Source: a bacterium (GTDB lineage Bacteria; Hinthialibacterota; Hinthialibacteria; OLB16). From it: DNA of 64,000 nucleotides. Below, piece by piece: positions 57,081-64,000 of the stretch. The notes beneath the pieces were generated by a model. The model saw only the letters and a list, made by a program, of their open reading frames with translations, was not told the origin of the DNA and made no database searches. The position numbers and the translations under genes were made by a program. Within the stretch, counting starts at the first letter, position 1. Each line of letters begins with the position of its first letter. The stretch is from assembly GCA_022072055.1 (NCBI GenBank), contig JAJVIK010000018.1, forward strand, positions 1 to 64,000. The letters are read 5' to 3'.

Positions 57081-57839
57081 ATGTCCACACCTCTCAAAGA
57101 CCACAAGAAAGACCCCTTTAAGCGGATGGTGATCCTCGGCGAAAGCACGGTCGAGGGCGGGGGGTGGCTGATCCGCAAGGAGGACCGCTACGCGGATATC
57201 GTGGCGCGGCTGATCGGCGAGTGCCAGGGCGCGCCGATTGAATACATCAACAAGGGAATCGGCGCGAACGCCATCTCCCCGCGCAGTCCGGGGTATCCGG
57301 ACTCTCGCAAGCCCAGCGCCCTGGAGCGCTACAAGACCGATGTGATCGAGAACCACCCCGACCTTTTCATCCTGGCCTACGGCCTCAACGACATGCGCGC
57401 GGGGATGCCGCTCGCGGAGTTCCGCGAGGACATGGCCACCATCATCCGGGAGGTGAAGGCGGCCTGCGACCCGGTGATGGTGCTGACCACGATCTACTAC
57501 ATGACGGGTTGGAGGAGCTGGGCCCCTTACGACAAGGGAAGTGTCGAGCTGACTCTCAAATACAACGAGACCATCAAGGGGTTGGCCGAGGAGTTCGGCT
57601 GCATCCTCGCGGATGTCTGGTCCGCCGAAGCCCCGATTGACTGGGCCATTCATTACGATGGGGTTCACGCCAACAAGGTTGGAAACCTGCTGATCGCCCA
57701 CAAAGTGTTCGAGGCCATCGCGCGCGGCTGCAGTGGATTGACAAAGCGCGTTTACGAGGAGGACCTCAAGACCAAATGGACGGAAGACACGACACGCGCC
57801 CGGTCGCACGGCGGCGATCCGTTTGTGAAGACCTGGTGA
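57081..57839 (+). CDS. SGNH/GDSL-type hydrolase
   Basis: A 252-residue esterase-like protein without signal peptide. The serine block reads MVILGESTVEGGGWLIRKED (GES in place of GDS, about residues 20-22), with block II glycine in YINKGIGANAISP, block III in LFILAYGLNDMRAGMP (G-x-N-D) and the Asp-His pair in HYDGVHANKVGNLLIAHKVF. Such enzymes hydrolyse acyl or acetyl esters, often of sugars. The ATG at 57081 follows GAGGAG. It is divergent from the exported nucleosidase, 83 bases apart. Confidence 0.85.
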   Translation: MSTPLKDHKKDPFKRMVILGESTVEGGGWLIRKEDRYADIVARLIGECQGAPIEYINKGIGANAISPRSPGYPDSRKPSALERYKTDVIENHPDLFILAYGLNDMRAGMPLAEFREDMATIIREVKAACDPVMVLTTIYYMTGWRSWAPYDKGSVELTLKYNETIKGLAEEFGCILADVWSAEAPIDWAIHYDGVHANKVGNLLIAHKVFEAIARGCSGLTKRVYEEDLKTKWTEDTTRARSHGGDPFVKTW

Positions 57840-57913
57840 GGGCATTGCGCGCGCGCGGCGACGGGCGGGAAATCGACCTCTCCGACATCCGTCTTTTGGA
57901 AGCCTAAGTTACC

Positions 57914-57941
57914 TTGACATTGCGTGGCGGTTATGTTAAAT
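57914..57941 (+). promoter_or_regulatory. Promoter of the histidine kinase gene
   Basis: TTGACA (57914-57919) and TTAAAT (57936-57941) are 16 bases apart. The first ATG (57940) overlaps the -10 box and cannot be used; the ATG at 57949 lies seven bases after it, where transcription should start. This fixes the start codon and implies a leaderless message. Confidence 0.6.
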
Positions 57942-57948
57942 GTTGAAC

Positions 57949-58620
57949 ATGGCTGAGCTCATCCGGGCTTTCCATCACGATCTTCGGTCAGTTGTAGGAA
58001 ACATCCACGCCCATATCCAGTATTTACTGTCAGACCATGCCGGACCTTTGACTGGGGCGCAGCGGGAGAGTCTGGAAACCGCCGAGTTCAGCTTACGTCG
58101 GCTGGCGCTGATGACGGACAACCTGGCCCAGAGTGTGCGCGAGGAGTCCCTCTCCCTCAACCACCGCGAGCCGGTGGATCTCGAAGCCCTGGCTTTTTCC
58201 GTGGTTAAGGCATTCCAGGTGAGCGCGAGCCATGAGGGGATCACGCTTGATTTCGCTCGAAGCGGGGAAGACCCTTGGGTGCTTGGATCGGAGCTGCTCT
58301 TGGGCAGGCTCGCGGACAACCTGGTGTCCAACGCCCTCCGGTATACGCCCCAAGGTGGAAGGGTCTGTGTCACGGTCCGAGGCGAGCCGGAGTACGTTAT
58401 CTTGGAAGTCCGCGACACAGGCATCGGGATTCCTCCGCACGAGATTCCGCGCGTCTTCGCGCGCGGCCATCGGACCGAGGCCGGGCGTGAAAAAAGCCCT
58501 GAGGGGATTGGAATCGGGCTGGCGATCAGCGAGGAGATCGCGAGCGCGCATGGGGCGCGGATCGAGGTGGAGTCCGAGGTGGGGAAAGGTTCCTGTTTCC
58601 GGGTGGTGTTTCCCGCCTGA
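57949..58620 (+). CDS. Soluble sensor histidine kinase
   Basis: A 223-residue protein that consists only of a dimerisation/phosphoacceptor domain and an ATPase domain. The H box is ELIRAFHHDLRSVVGNIHAH (residues 3-22, His in HHDLR). The N box is GRLADNLVSNALRYTPQGGR, G1 is VRDTGIGIPPHEIPRVFARG and G2 is EGIGIGLAISEEIASAHGAR, ending with GSCFRVVFPA. No membrane segment, PAS, GAF or HAMP domain is present, so the input must come from a partner protein. No response regulator gene adjoins it. The start choice rests on the promoter, which places the transcript at this ATG. Confidence 0.88.
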   Translation: MAELIRAFHHDLRSVVGNIHAHIQYLLSDHAGPLTGAQRESLETAEFSLRRLALMTDNLAQSVREESLSLNHREPVDLEALAFSVVKAFQVSASHEGITLDFARSGEDPWVLGSELLLGRLADNLVSNALRYTPQGGRVCVTVRGEPEYVILEVRDTGIGIPPHEIPRVFARGHRTEAGREKSPEGIGIGLAISEEIASAHGARIEVESEVGKGSCFRVVFPA

Positions 58621-58643
58621 CCTAGAGCGACAGTCGGCAAAGG

Positions 58644-59924
58644 CTAATCGCCCTCCCGCCCCTGTCTTCGCGCGCTCTCATACCCCCGGCTCGTGCAATA
58701 CACCTTCACTTCGTAAGGCTGGAGGCGGAGCACGGTCTCTCCGCCGGTCACCTTCGCGGCTTCCTTCCCATAGAGCAGCTCAAGAGTCCTCGCTTCCAGG
58801 GGCTCGAGGCCCGCGACCACCACCCCCATGTGGCGCTGGTCGTTTTCGTTGACCACCACCAGCAGCCAATCTTCTCCCGCGCGACGAGCGAAAGCCCGAA
58901 CGGAATCCGTGACCTCATCCTCCTTGGAGGGAATCACGGTGACCTTGGGTTGCACTCGGTCGGGCGCCACCAGAAACGGTTGAAGCGCCGACAGTTCGCT
59001 CACCAAGCTGTAAAGCGATTCTCGGAAGGACTCGGAAGTGAGGACCTCGGAACCCCAATAGAGAATCCCGGAGGCCCCGTGCGCGATCACGCTGTAAGCC
59101 ATGAAACGCGACTCGGCGAAGGTCGGATAGGCCGCCTCCTTGTGGCCGTAATAGTCGCCCAGCTCGTGCCACGAAAAGGCCTGCATCACCATCCACACCG
59201 GTTTACCGCGCCCGATGGCCCCCCAACGGTCCGTGGCGTGGGCCATCCGGCCGACCAATCGCTCCTCCTTCTTGACCGGGTAGATGTCACACCCGGTGAT
59301 ATCGATCCAATCCATGTAGGCGCGCGCGAATTTGACATCGCTCTCCATCGCCTCGTTGATCCAAAACGGGCGCTTGCGCGCGTCGAGGGCGCGGATGAGT
59401 TCGATCCCCTCGCGCATCTTGGGCAGAATCTCCGACGCCTTCTTTTCCGAGTACTCATAGGCGAGGGGGGTTTGACGCCACCATTCATCCCGGGTGGGGT
59501 AGATGTTCAATGTGCGGTGGAGGCCGCTATACGCGGTGAAATTCCAAACCACCTCATCCGGCCCTTCCCAGACCGCGAGCGCGGGGTGGTCTTTCACCGA
59601 CTCGACCCGCTGGCGCAACTCCTCGGTCGCGCCGCCATCCACTCGGACCGGGAGAACCCCCTGGAGGCCCAAATCCTCCGCGCGGTCAAGGTCCTCCTTT
59701 CCGGTGACTCGCACCAGGTTCACTCCCGCGTCGACCATGCGCCTTGCGGCGCTCTCCTCCTTGGGGAACTCATAGAAGCCGAGGGGAAAGAGGGTTGCGC
59801 CGTCCTTCTCCAGGAAGCCGGACGGCTGCGCGAGAGCGGCGGATGCTCCCACCGCCAGGAGGAGTGTTGGGAGGAGAAGGCGAGGAAGTCGGACTGTGGT
59901 TCGCGTCGGATGAATGGGTCTCAT
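58644..59924 (-). CDS. Exported glycoside-hydrolase-like TIM-barrel protein
   Basis: A 426-residue protein with a signal peptide (LLLPTLLLAVGASAALA). The barrel strands and loops are visible in TLFPLGFYEFPKEESAARRM, VDAGVNLVRVTGKEDLDRA, HPALAVWEGPDEVVWNFTAY (Glu-x-x-Asp-Glu), DARKRPFWINEAME, DWIDITGCDIYPVKKEERLV and YSVIAHGASGILYWGSEV. The C-terminal 100 residues form a small beta domain. This pattern belongs to glycosidase-like proteins of uncultured bacteria (GH-A clan style), but I cannot give a family number. It stands alone between the kinase and the linker-rich protein. Confidence 0.65.
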   Translation of the reverse strand: MRPIHPTRTTVRLPRLLLPTLLLAVGASAALAQPSGFLEKDGATLFPLGFYEFPKEESAARRMVDAGVNLVRVTGKEDLDRAEDLGLQGVLPVRVDGGATEELRQRVESVKDHPALAVWEGPDEVVWNFTAYSGLHRTLNIYPTRDEWWRQTPLAYEYSEKKASEILPKMREGIELIRALDARKRPFWINEAMESDVKFARAYMDWIDITGCDIYPVKKEERLVGRMAHATDRWGAIGRGKPVWMVMQAFSWHELGDYYGHKEAAYPTFAESRFMAYSVIAHGASGILYWGSEVLTSESFRESLYSLVSELSALQPFLVAPDRVQPKVTVIPSKEDEVTDSVRAFARRAGEDWLLVVVNENDQRHMGVVVAGLEPLEARTLELLYGKEAAKVTGGETVLRLQPYEVKVYCTSRGYESARRQGREGD

Positions 59925-60063
59925 GGATCGCCTCGTGGGATTTGCGTCGTTGACATGGAATCGGAGCTATCATCGCATACGGCGCGGAATTCACTAGACA
60001 GAGGTGGGTAAGGGGTTTGAAACCTCTGCTCTTCCCGAGGCGCCCTCACCGATGGAGTCGGGG

Positions 60064-62268
60064 CTACGGCGGTGGGAGTGAATAATTCAAGTCGGTCGCG
60101 ATGGCCCAATCCGGACCACTGGACCCGGGGATATTGTTCGCGAAGTCCGCGACGCTCAGGGTCCCGGTGTAGTTTTCCGTCCGCTGATGAGGCGTGCCTT
60201 CATCCAAAAGGATGTTGATGAACCACCGGACAGTCCTGGCCGGGGTCACCTCGTTCTCACTGAAGTCGATCGCGTAGTGGACGCGAATCGAATAGGTTCC
60301 AGGCGTTACAATATCGCCCTCGAACGCGCTCAGCCTGTAGGTGGAATTCTCCTCCGATTCATCTTCCTCCAAATGCCCGCCGCTTGCCGTGTCGGTGTGT
60401 TCGTACCAAGCCACTTCACCGTTCGGTTCGACCACATAGAGCGTCATATAGATATTATTCAAGCTCCAGGTGAGAGTCACTCGAATATTATCCCTGGTGG
60501 CGGATGTCGCGGTGGGCGTGGGGGTAATCGTCGCCGTCCCAGTGATGGAGCCGGTGGGAGAAACAGTGGGGGTTTCCGTGGCCGAGCCGGTGGGCGTGGG
60601 GGTTTCCACGGTGGTCCCGGTTTCGGTCGGCGTCACGGTGGTGGTTTGAGTTTCGGTTTCCGTTGGTGTCGAGGTCACAGTATCGGTCTTGGTCGGGGTG
60701 GGTGAGGCGTCCTGCCGACAAGAGCTGATCCCGGAAGCCAGCGCATCAAACTCCTGATTGGCCATGGTGGAAACGAAAATGATGGCGTCGCTGTAGCTGG
60801 CTTCCATCGCCCTCAAATTGGCTTTTGCTTCCGCCGAACAGTTATAGGGATTCCCGAATCTGTCACACTTTTCAAGGACACCGATTATTCGTTTGATGCG
60901 GTCCATGAAATTGTTGATTAGGATTTGGTAACCCTTGATTCTCTTAACATGAATATTGTCTGGGTCGTCGAATGAGGTCACGAGGCAGTCGCAAGAGAGC
61001 GTGTTACCGGTTAAGAAGACCGCCATCATGTACAGCAGTCCAACCCTGCAACTGAAGTCGGAACAATTGAAACGATTCCTGGCAATAACCAGTACATCGT
61101 TCGCGCAGGCGTTCAGCGCTTCCACGTAAGTCCTGCCTTTGAGGCCGCCTTCACCGACAAACTCCTCGATCAGCTCGGGAGGCACCCTCGACAAGTCCGC
61201 CGTTCCGTTCACCGGTTGGCCATCGATTGATCCGGTGAAGTCAAAGATTGTGTCGCTTACAAAGCTGGCCTGGATGCTGTCCGGTCCGAGGCCGACCATG
61301 AGCGGACGCCCCATCTCGTCGAAGAAGACATCCATCATTCCATCTTCCGCGTCGTTTATCTCCAGCGATGTAATATCGATGAGATTTCCCTCCGGATCCT
61401 TGGTTCCGCGAACAATGGTATCCTCCGGAGAATGGCCGATCACCATGACAACGTCGTCATTGGGGTTGTTATTGATATCGACCGATTCGTTAAACCCGCA
61501 GAAATCAAATCCCTGCTGGGCGGCGATCAGGACATCCACCAAGTCGGTCCGGCCATCGCCATTGAGATCGCAACCTGCTTGCTTTGCGCCGTCGATCAGG
61601 CGCAGAAGATCGCGCGAATGGTAGGAAGGGTTGCCCGGAGGAGTTGGCGTCCGAGTGAGAGTCGGGAACGTGGGGGTGCGGGTTCGAGTTGAGACGGGTA
61701 AGGTTGCGGTGCGGGTGGGAGTGGGCTGGGGGACCGTTGATGTTCGAGTCGGAGATGGCGGCGCCGGAGTGTCTGTCGGTGTCGAGGTCGGTGCCGGGAC
61801 TGTGTGAGTGTGGGTCGGAACCAGGGTCGAAGTGGGCGTGGCGGTCGCGCTCGTTCCCATCAGCGCGCAGACCGTGTAATTGCCGGTCACCAGACCACCC
61901 CCGGCCTTGGAGGTGGCGTAGATTGTGTAATTCCCAAAGGGGGCGTTTGACAGGAAGAAGATCTCAGGATCGGAGGTCGAGGAATCCACCGAGGTTCCGG
62001 GCCCGGGACCGGAGAAGATCAGCAGCGCCTCATCAAAGTCCGGAGAGTCCACGTGAATCGTGAGGGGACCTCCGACCCAAAGAAGGGTGTAGATGTCCAC
62101 CCGCGTGCCGGTGTCCTGTAGGATCCCGTCATCGCTCGACAGCGAACCGTTCAGGCACTCACCCGGGTTGAGGGGGGTGAATTGGGAGCATGCCGGGAGA
62201 ATTCCAGATCCCAAACCCAGCAGGGCGAAGACTGGGAGATAGAGCCTAGACCCATTGCGATTTCGCAT
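60064..62268 (-). CDS. Exported multidomain protein with two Thr/Pro linkers and a dockerin-like segment
   Basis: A 734-residue protein with a signal peptide ending near ACSQ (possibly a lipoprotein). Order: beta domain (about 25-135, GPLTIHVDSPDFDEALLIFS) resembling bacterial pre-peptidase C-terminal domains; first Thr/Pro linker (about 138-215); a dockerin/EF-hand-like piece CDLNGDGRTDLVDVLIAAQQ; a central domain of about 270 residues with many cysteines and no recognised family; second Thr/Pro/Glu linker (about 515-590); and a C-terminal domain of about 130 residues starting NIRVTLTWSLNNIYMTLYVV. The central part has visibly lower GC than neighbouring genes, so it may be acquired. Likely cell-surface or secreted; function unknown. 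Confidence 0.7.
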   Translation of the reverse strand: MRNRNGSRLYLPVFALLGLGSGILPACSQFTPLNPGECLNGSLSSDDGILQDTGTRVDIYTLLWVGGPLTIHVDSPDFDEALLIFSGPGPGTSVDSSTSDPEIFFLSNAPFGNYTIYATSKAGGGLVTGNYTVCALMGTSATATPTSTLVPTHTHTVPAPTSTPTDTPAPPSPTRTSTVPQPTPTRTATLPVSTRTRTPTFPTLTRTPTPPGNPSYHSRDLLRLIDGAKQAGCDLNGDGRTDLVDVLIAAQQGFDFCGFNESVDINNNPNDDVVMVIGHSPEDTIVRGTKDPEGNLIDITSLEINDAEDGMMDVFFDEMGRPLMVGLGPDSIQASFVSDTIFDFTGSIDGQPVNGTADLSRVPPELIEEFVGEGGLKGRTYVEALNACANDVLVIARNRFNCSDFSCRVGLLYMMAVFLTGNTLSCDCLVTSFDDPDNIHVKRIKGYQILINNFMDRIKRIIGVLEKCDRFGNPYNCSAEAKANLRAMEASYSDAIIFVSTMANQEFDALASGISSCRQDASPTPTKTDTVTSTPTETETQTTTVTPTETGTTVETPTPTGSATETPTVSPTGSITGTATITPTPTATSATRDNIRVTLTWSLNNIYMTLYVVEPNGEVAWYEHTDTASGGHLEEDESEENSTYRLSAFEGDIVTPGTYSIRVHYAIDFSENEVTPARTVRWFINILLDEGTPHQRTENYTGTLSVADFANNIPGSSGPDWAIATDLNYSLPPP

Positions 62269-62349
62269 GACAACCTCTTTCCTCAGGGGAACGATTCGAG
62301 GCAGGTCATTTGCGGTGGAATCTCAGTGTGGTTCCGGGCTGAGGGATTC

Positions 62350-62378
62350 ATTTTCGGAGGGGAACTCGGGGCTGTCAA
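62350..62378 (-). promoter_or_regulatory. Probable promoter of the linker-rich protein gene
   Basis: On the minus strand TTGACA (62378-62373) and GAAAAT (62355-62350) are 17 bases apart, about 80 bases before the ATG at 62268, which has AAAGAGG as binding site. Apart from this promoter I see nothing in the 200-base gap 62269-62468. Confidence 0.5.
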
Positions 62379-62468
62379 CAAGAAAGAATACGGACAAGCC
62401 CCTTCACATCCCCGAAAACATCTAAGGGGGCTCCCCTCGGTCCGGTGGAAGGCTGTGGTTCCTCGGCT

Positions 62469-64000
62469 TCAGTTCTTGAGTTCCAAAACCACCGCCTGAT
62501 AGGTTTTCAGCGCGGGGATCGTCATGGTGACGGCGCCGGCCTCACGCCTCCACTCCACAGGCTCGACCGCTTCGCAGGGACTGAGAGCGAAGACCTTCAG
62601 GATTTCCGTTGTATCGGAGAAGGGGACTCTGACTTGAACGTTGCTCAGCAAGGCCGGTTTCCCCGAATGAGTCACTGAACGAATCGCGGATTTCCCCTCC
62701 CTCGGGGATGAGTCTCCCAGCTCAATCGGGAGACGATAGTTGACCAGATGAACAATAAGCCTGGAGGGAGCACTCGCGGACTTGGGAACACGATAGGGGT
62801 GGACATACAGGCAGGGGTCCGTTTCTGCCGGGCACCAGCGCAGCGGATGCTCCAAGGCCTGTTCGATCCGGCCAACCAGCTCGCCTCCGAGGTCGCTTTG
62901 TTTGACCACTTCAGCTTCACGCGCCTCATTCAAGAACGCGGCTGCGCGAACAATCTCATTTCCGCGCTCCTCCATCATGCGGAAGAACTCGGACTCGCGC
63001 CGTGGAATCCCGGACTCTTCAAGCCGTAGGATCCTCCCTTTACCCCAGGTTGCCGCCTGAAATGCGCCCATCCTTGGGCAGGCCCTATCCAGCGGGTTCG
63101 CGGCTCTTGGTCGAGCCGGCTTGTCGTCCGTTCCAAACGGTTCCGTCACCAGGAGCTTTCCCCCGGAATGGGCATGGTCGAGGAGCGCGGCCATCTGTCC
63201 ATTGTCCATGTAGCGAATCCGAGGCGCAATCACAATCTCATACTTATTGATGGTGGAAAGCCCCTCTTCGGTCACGATATCGAAAGGAACCTGGCACTCC
63301 GCAAGAATGTGGGCCCATCGGCGGGTCATCTCAAGGTGTTCAGGGTATTCGTAAAACAGTTGGTCGCTCCAGAAGAGCAACGCAATACGCGCCTCGGAGA
63401 CCGCTCCCGCCCAAAGGTCCGCATGCTCCCGGAAGAACTTTGTCCAGAGATCGCGCGCCTCTGGAGCGGCGAGGCCGGGTTGTATGAAGGCCCCTCCGCC
63501 GCCCGCCGCCGCCTCGGCGTTGGCAAGGTCGGCGGCCGGGTCATCCCCCACTTCATAGAGCAAAGTCCCGGCCCGTGTTCCAGCCGCCATGGCCCAGCGA
63601 AACGCGAAGATGTTGGAGAGGATCACTCCGCTTGCAAGCGTTCCGGGCTGGTGCATCTCCTCAAACATCTGCAAATCGGCCTCGGGCGCCCAGCGGGGCA
63701 GATCAATCCCGTTGATGCGACGCTTGTTTATCCCATCCACGGTCGCCATGGAACCCAGATTCGCGACCGTAAAGAAGTCTTCGCTCCGCCCTTGCTCGAG
63801 GAAGACCGCTCGCCCGTCCTCCTTGAGGCGCGCGAACAGGTCCGCCATTGAGTCGCACCAGAAGCGTTGCGTTTCGACCCAAAGCAGGAGCGCCTTGGGA
63901 TCGGTTCGGCACCGGCGGCGGAGGTCCGAGGAGCCAAAGGTCCGTTTCAGCTCGTCGGCGAGTTCCGGACTCTCCAAGAAGCGGCGGAAACAAGCGCGCA
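62469..64000 (-). CDS. Glycoside-hydrolase-like protein (GH42/beta-galactosidase-type), N-terminus outside the window
   Basis: At least 510 residues; the frame stays open to the right edge, so the N-terminal part is missing and no start is given. The visible part begins at the end of a catalytic barrel (LLLWVETQRFWCDSMADLFA, with LGSMATVDGINKRRINGIDL and WAPEADLQMFEEMHQPGTLA), followed by a flavodoxin-like domain resembling the GH42 trimerisation domain (ARIALLFWSDQLFYEYPEHL, FDIVTEEGLSTINKYEIVIA, LLDHAHSGGKLLVTEPFG). It ends with a beta-sandwich (RLIVHLVNYRLPIE, MTIPALKTYQAVVLELKN). Family placement rests on the domain plan only. Confidence 0.55.
   Translation of the reverse strand, partial: RACFRRFLESPELADELKRTFGSSDLRRRCRTDPKALLLWVETQRFWCDSMADLFARLKEDGRAVFLEQGRSEDFFTVANLGSMATVDGINKRRINGIDLPRWAPEADLQMFEEMHQPGTLASGVILSNIFAFRWAMAAGTRAGTLLYEVGDDPAADLANAEAAAGGGGAFIQPGLAAPEARDLWTKFFREHADLWAGAVSEARIALLFWSDQLFYEYPEHLEMTRRWAHILAECQVPFDIVTEEGLSTINKYEIVIAPRIRYMDNGQMAALLDHAHSGGKLLVTEPFGTDDKPARPRAANPLDRACPRMGAFQAATWGKGRILRLEESGIPRRESEFFRMMEERGNEIVRAAAFLNEAREAEVVKQSDLGGELVGRIEQALEHPLRWCPAETDPCLYVHPYRVPKSASAPSRLIVHLVNYRLPIELGDSSPREGKSAIRSVTHSGKPALLSNVQVRVPFSDTTEILKVFALSPCEAVEPVEWRREAGAVTMTIPALKTYQAVVLELKN

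Noticed and set aside
61630-61850. Repetitive GTCGG/GGTGG pattern that could suggest a CRISPR or minisatellite
   Set aside because: It encodes Thr/Pro-rich linkers with degenerate codons, and there are no constant repeats separated by unique spacers.

Overview
The window is about 64 kb of GC-rich (roughly 60-65%) bacterial chromosome. It probably comes from a diderm lineage of a poorly cultured phylum. Clues are an O-antigen ligase-like protein, a Wzz-like protein and GmhA (an LPS-type envelope), many exported carbohydrate-active proteins, Tat-exported Gfo/Idh oxidoreductases, and prepilins reading FTLIELLIV...ALPNFLxAQxRAxV. This mixture is familiar from Sumerlaeota, Hydrogenedentota and Planctomycetota-like genomes, but I cannot assign a phylum by reading alone. 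There is no rRNA, no convincing tRNA, no CRISPR array and no plasmid or phage backbone.

Layout. 0-1.7 kb is a defence/toxin-antitoxin patch: the end of an IS3-family element inserted in a vapC toxin gene, its vapB antitoxin, a helix-turn-helix remnant and an AbiEii-type pair. 1.8-7.8 kb is a minus-strand operon (galU, SGNH hydrolase, phosphatase-glycosidase fusion, Gfo/Idh oxidoreductase). 7.9-11.5 kb holds three unrecognised exported or membrane proteins, followed by ispH, an O-antigen ligase-like gene and tilS. 15.3-23.6 kb is a tightly overlapping minus-strand operon: YncE/phosphoesterase, prepilin, tandem GDPD, heparinase II/III-like protein, CBM9-like protein. 23.7-34.5 kb has a TPR anchor protein, TrkH, a sialidase-like protein, GT39, a Wzz-like protein behind a small structured transcript, a RelE/Phd-type toxin-antitoxin pair and a DinG-like helicase. 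34.6-39.3 kb has gmhA and the conserved rpmH-rnpA-yidD-yidC-jag operon. 39.3-45.2 kb has an isocitrate dehydrogenase-like gene, a glycosidase-like gene, a REP-associated transposase between REP clusters, metG and a DCC protein. 45.3-56.1 kb is a regulated exported-polysaccharide region: a LacI regulator with five operator-like dyads, a beta-helix protein plus prepilin, an alkaline-phosphatase-like protein, a CHAD protein, a DUF5060-like glycosidase and a jelly-roll protein next to a GntR-LacI regulator. 56.1-64 kb has an exported MTAN, an SGNH hydrolase, a histidine kinase and three large glycosidase or linker-rich exported proteins.

Functional theme. Much of the window serves recognition and breakdown of external polysaccharides (sialidase, heparinase, DUF5060/GH5-like, GHL10-like, GH42-like, CBM9-like, beta-helix), and the two prepilin genes sit inside those operons. 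The most interesting reading is a short C-terminal tag, W-x-[LI]-Y, often after PSSSV. It ends three exported proteins clustered at 46.8-54.8 kb, two of them beside dedicated LacI- or GntR-type regulators. Other notable signals are a rpmH/rnpA overlap with no normal rnpA start codon, palindromic repeats read in frame as N-termini of exported proteins, and several candidate leaderless promoters.
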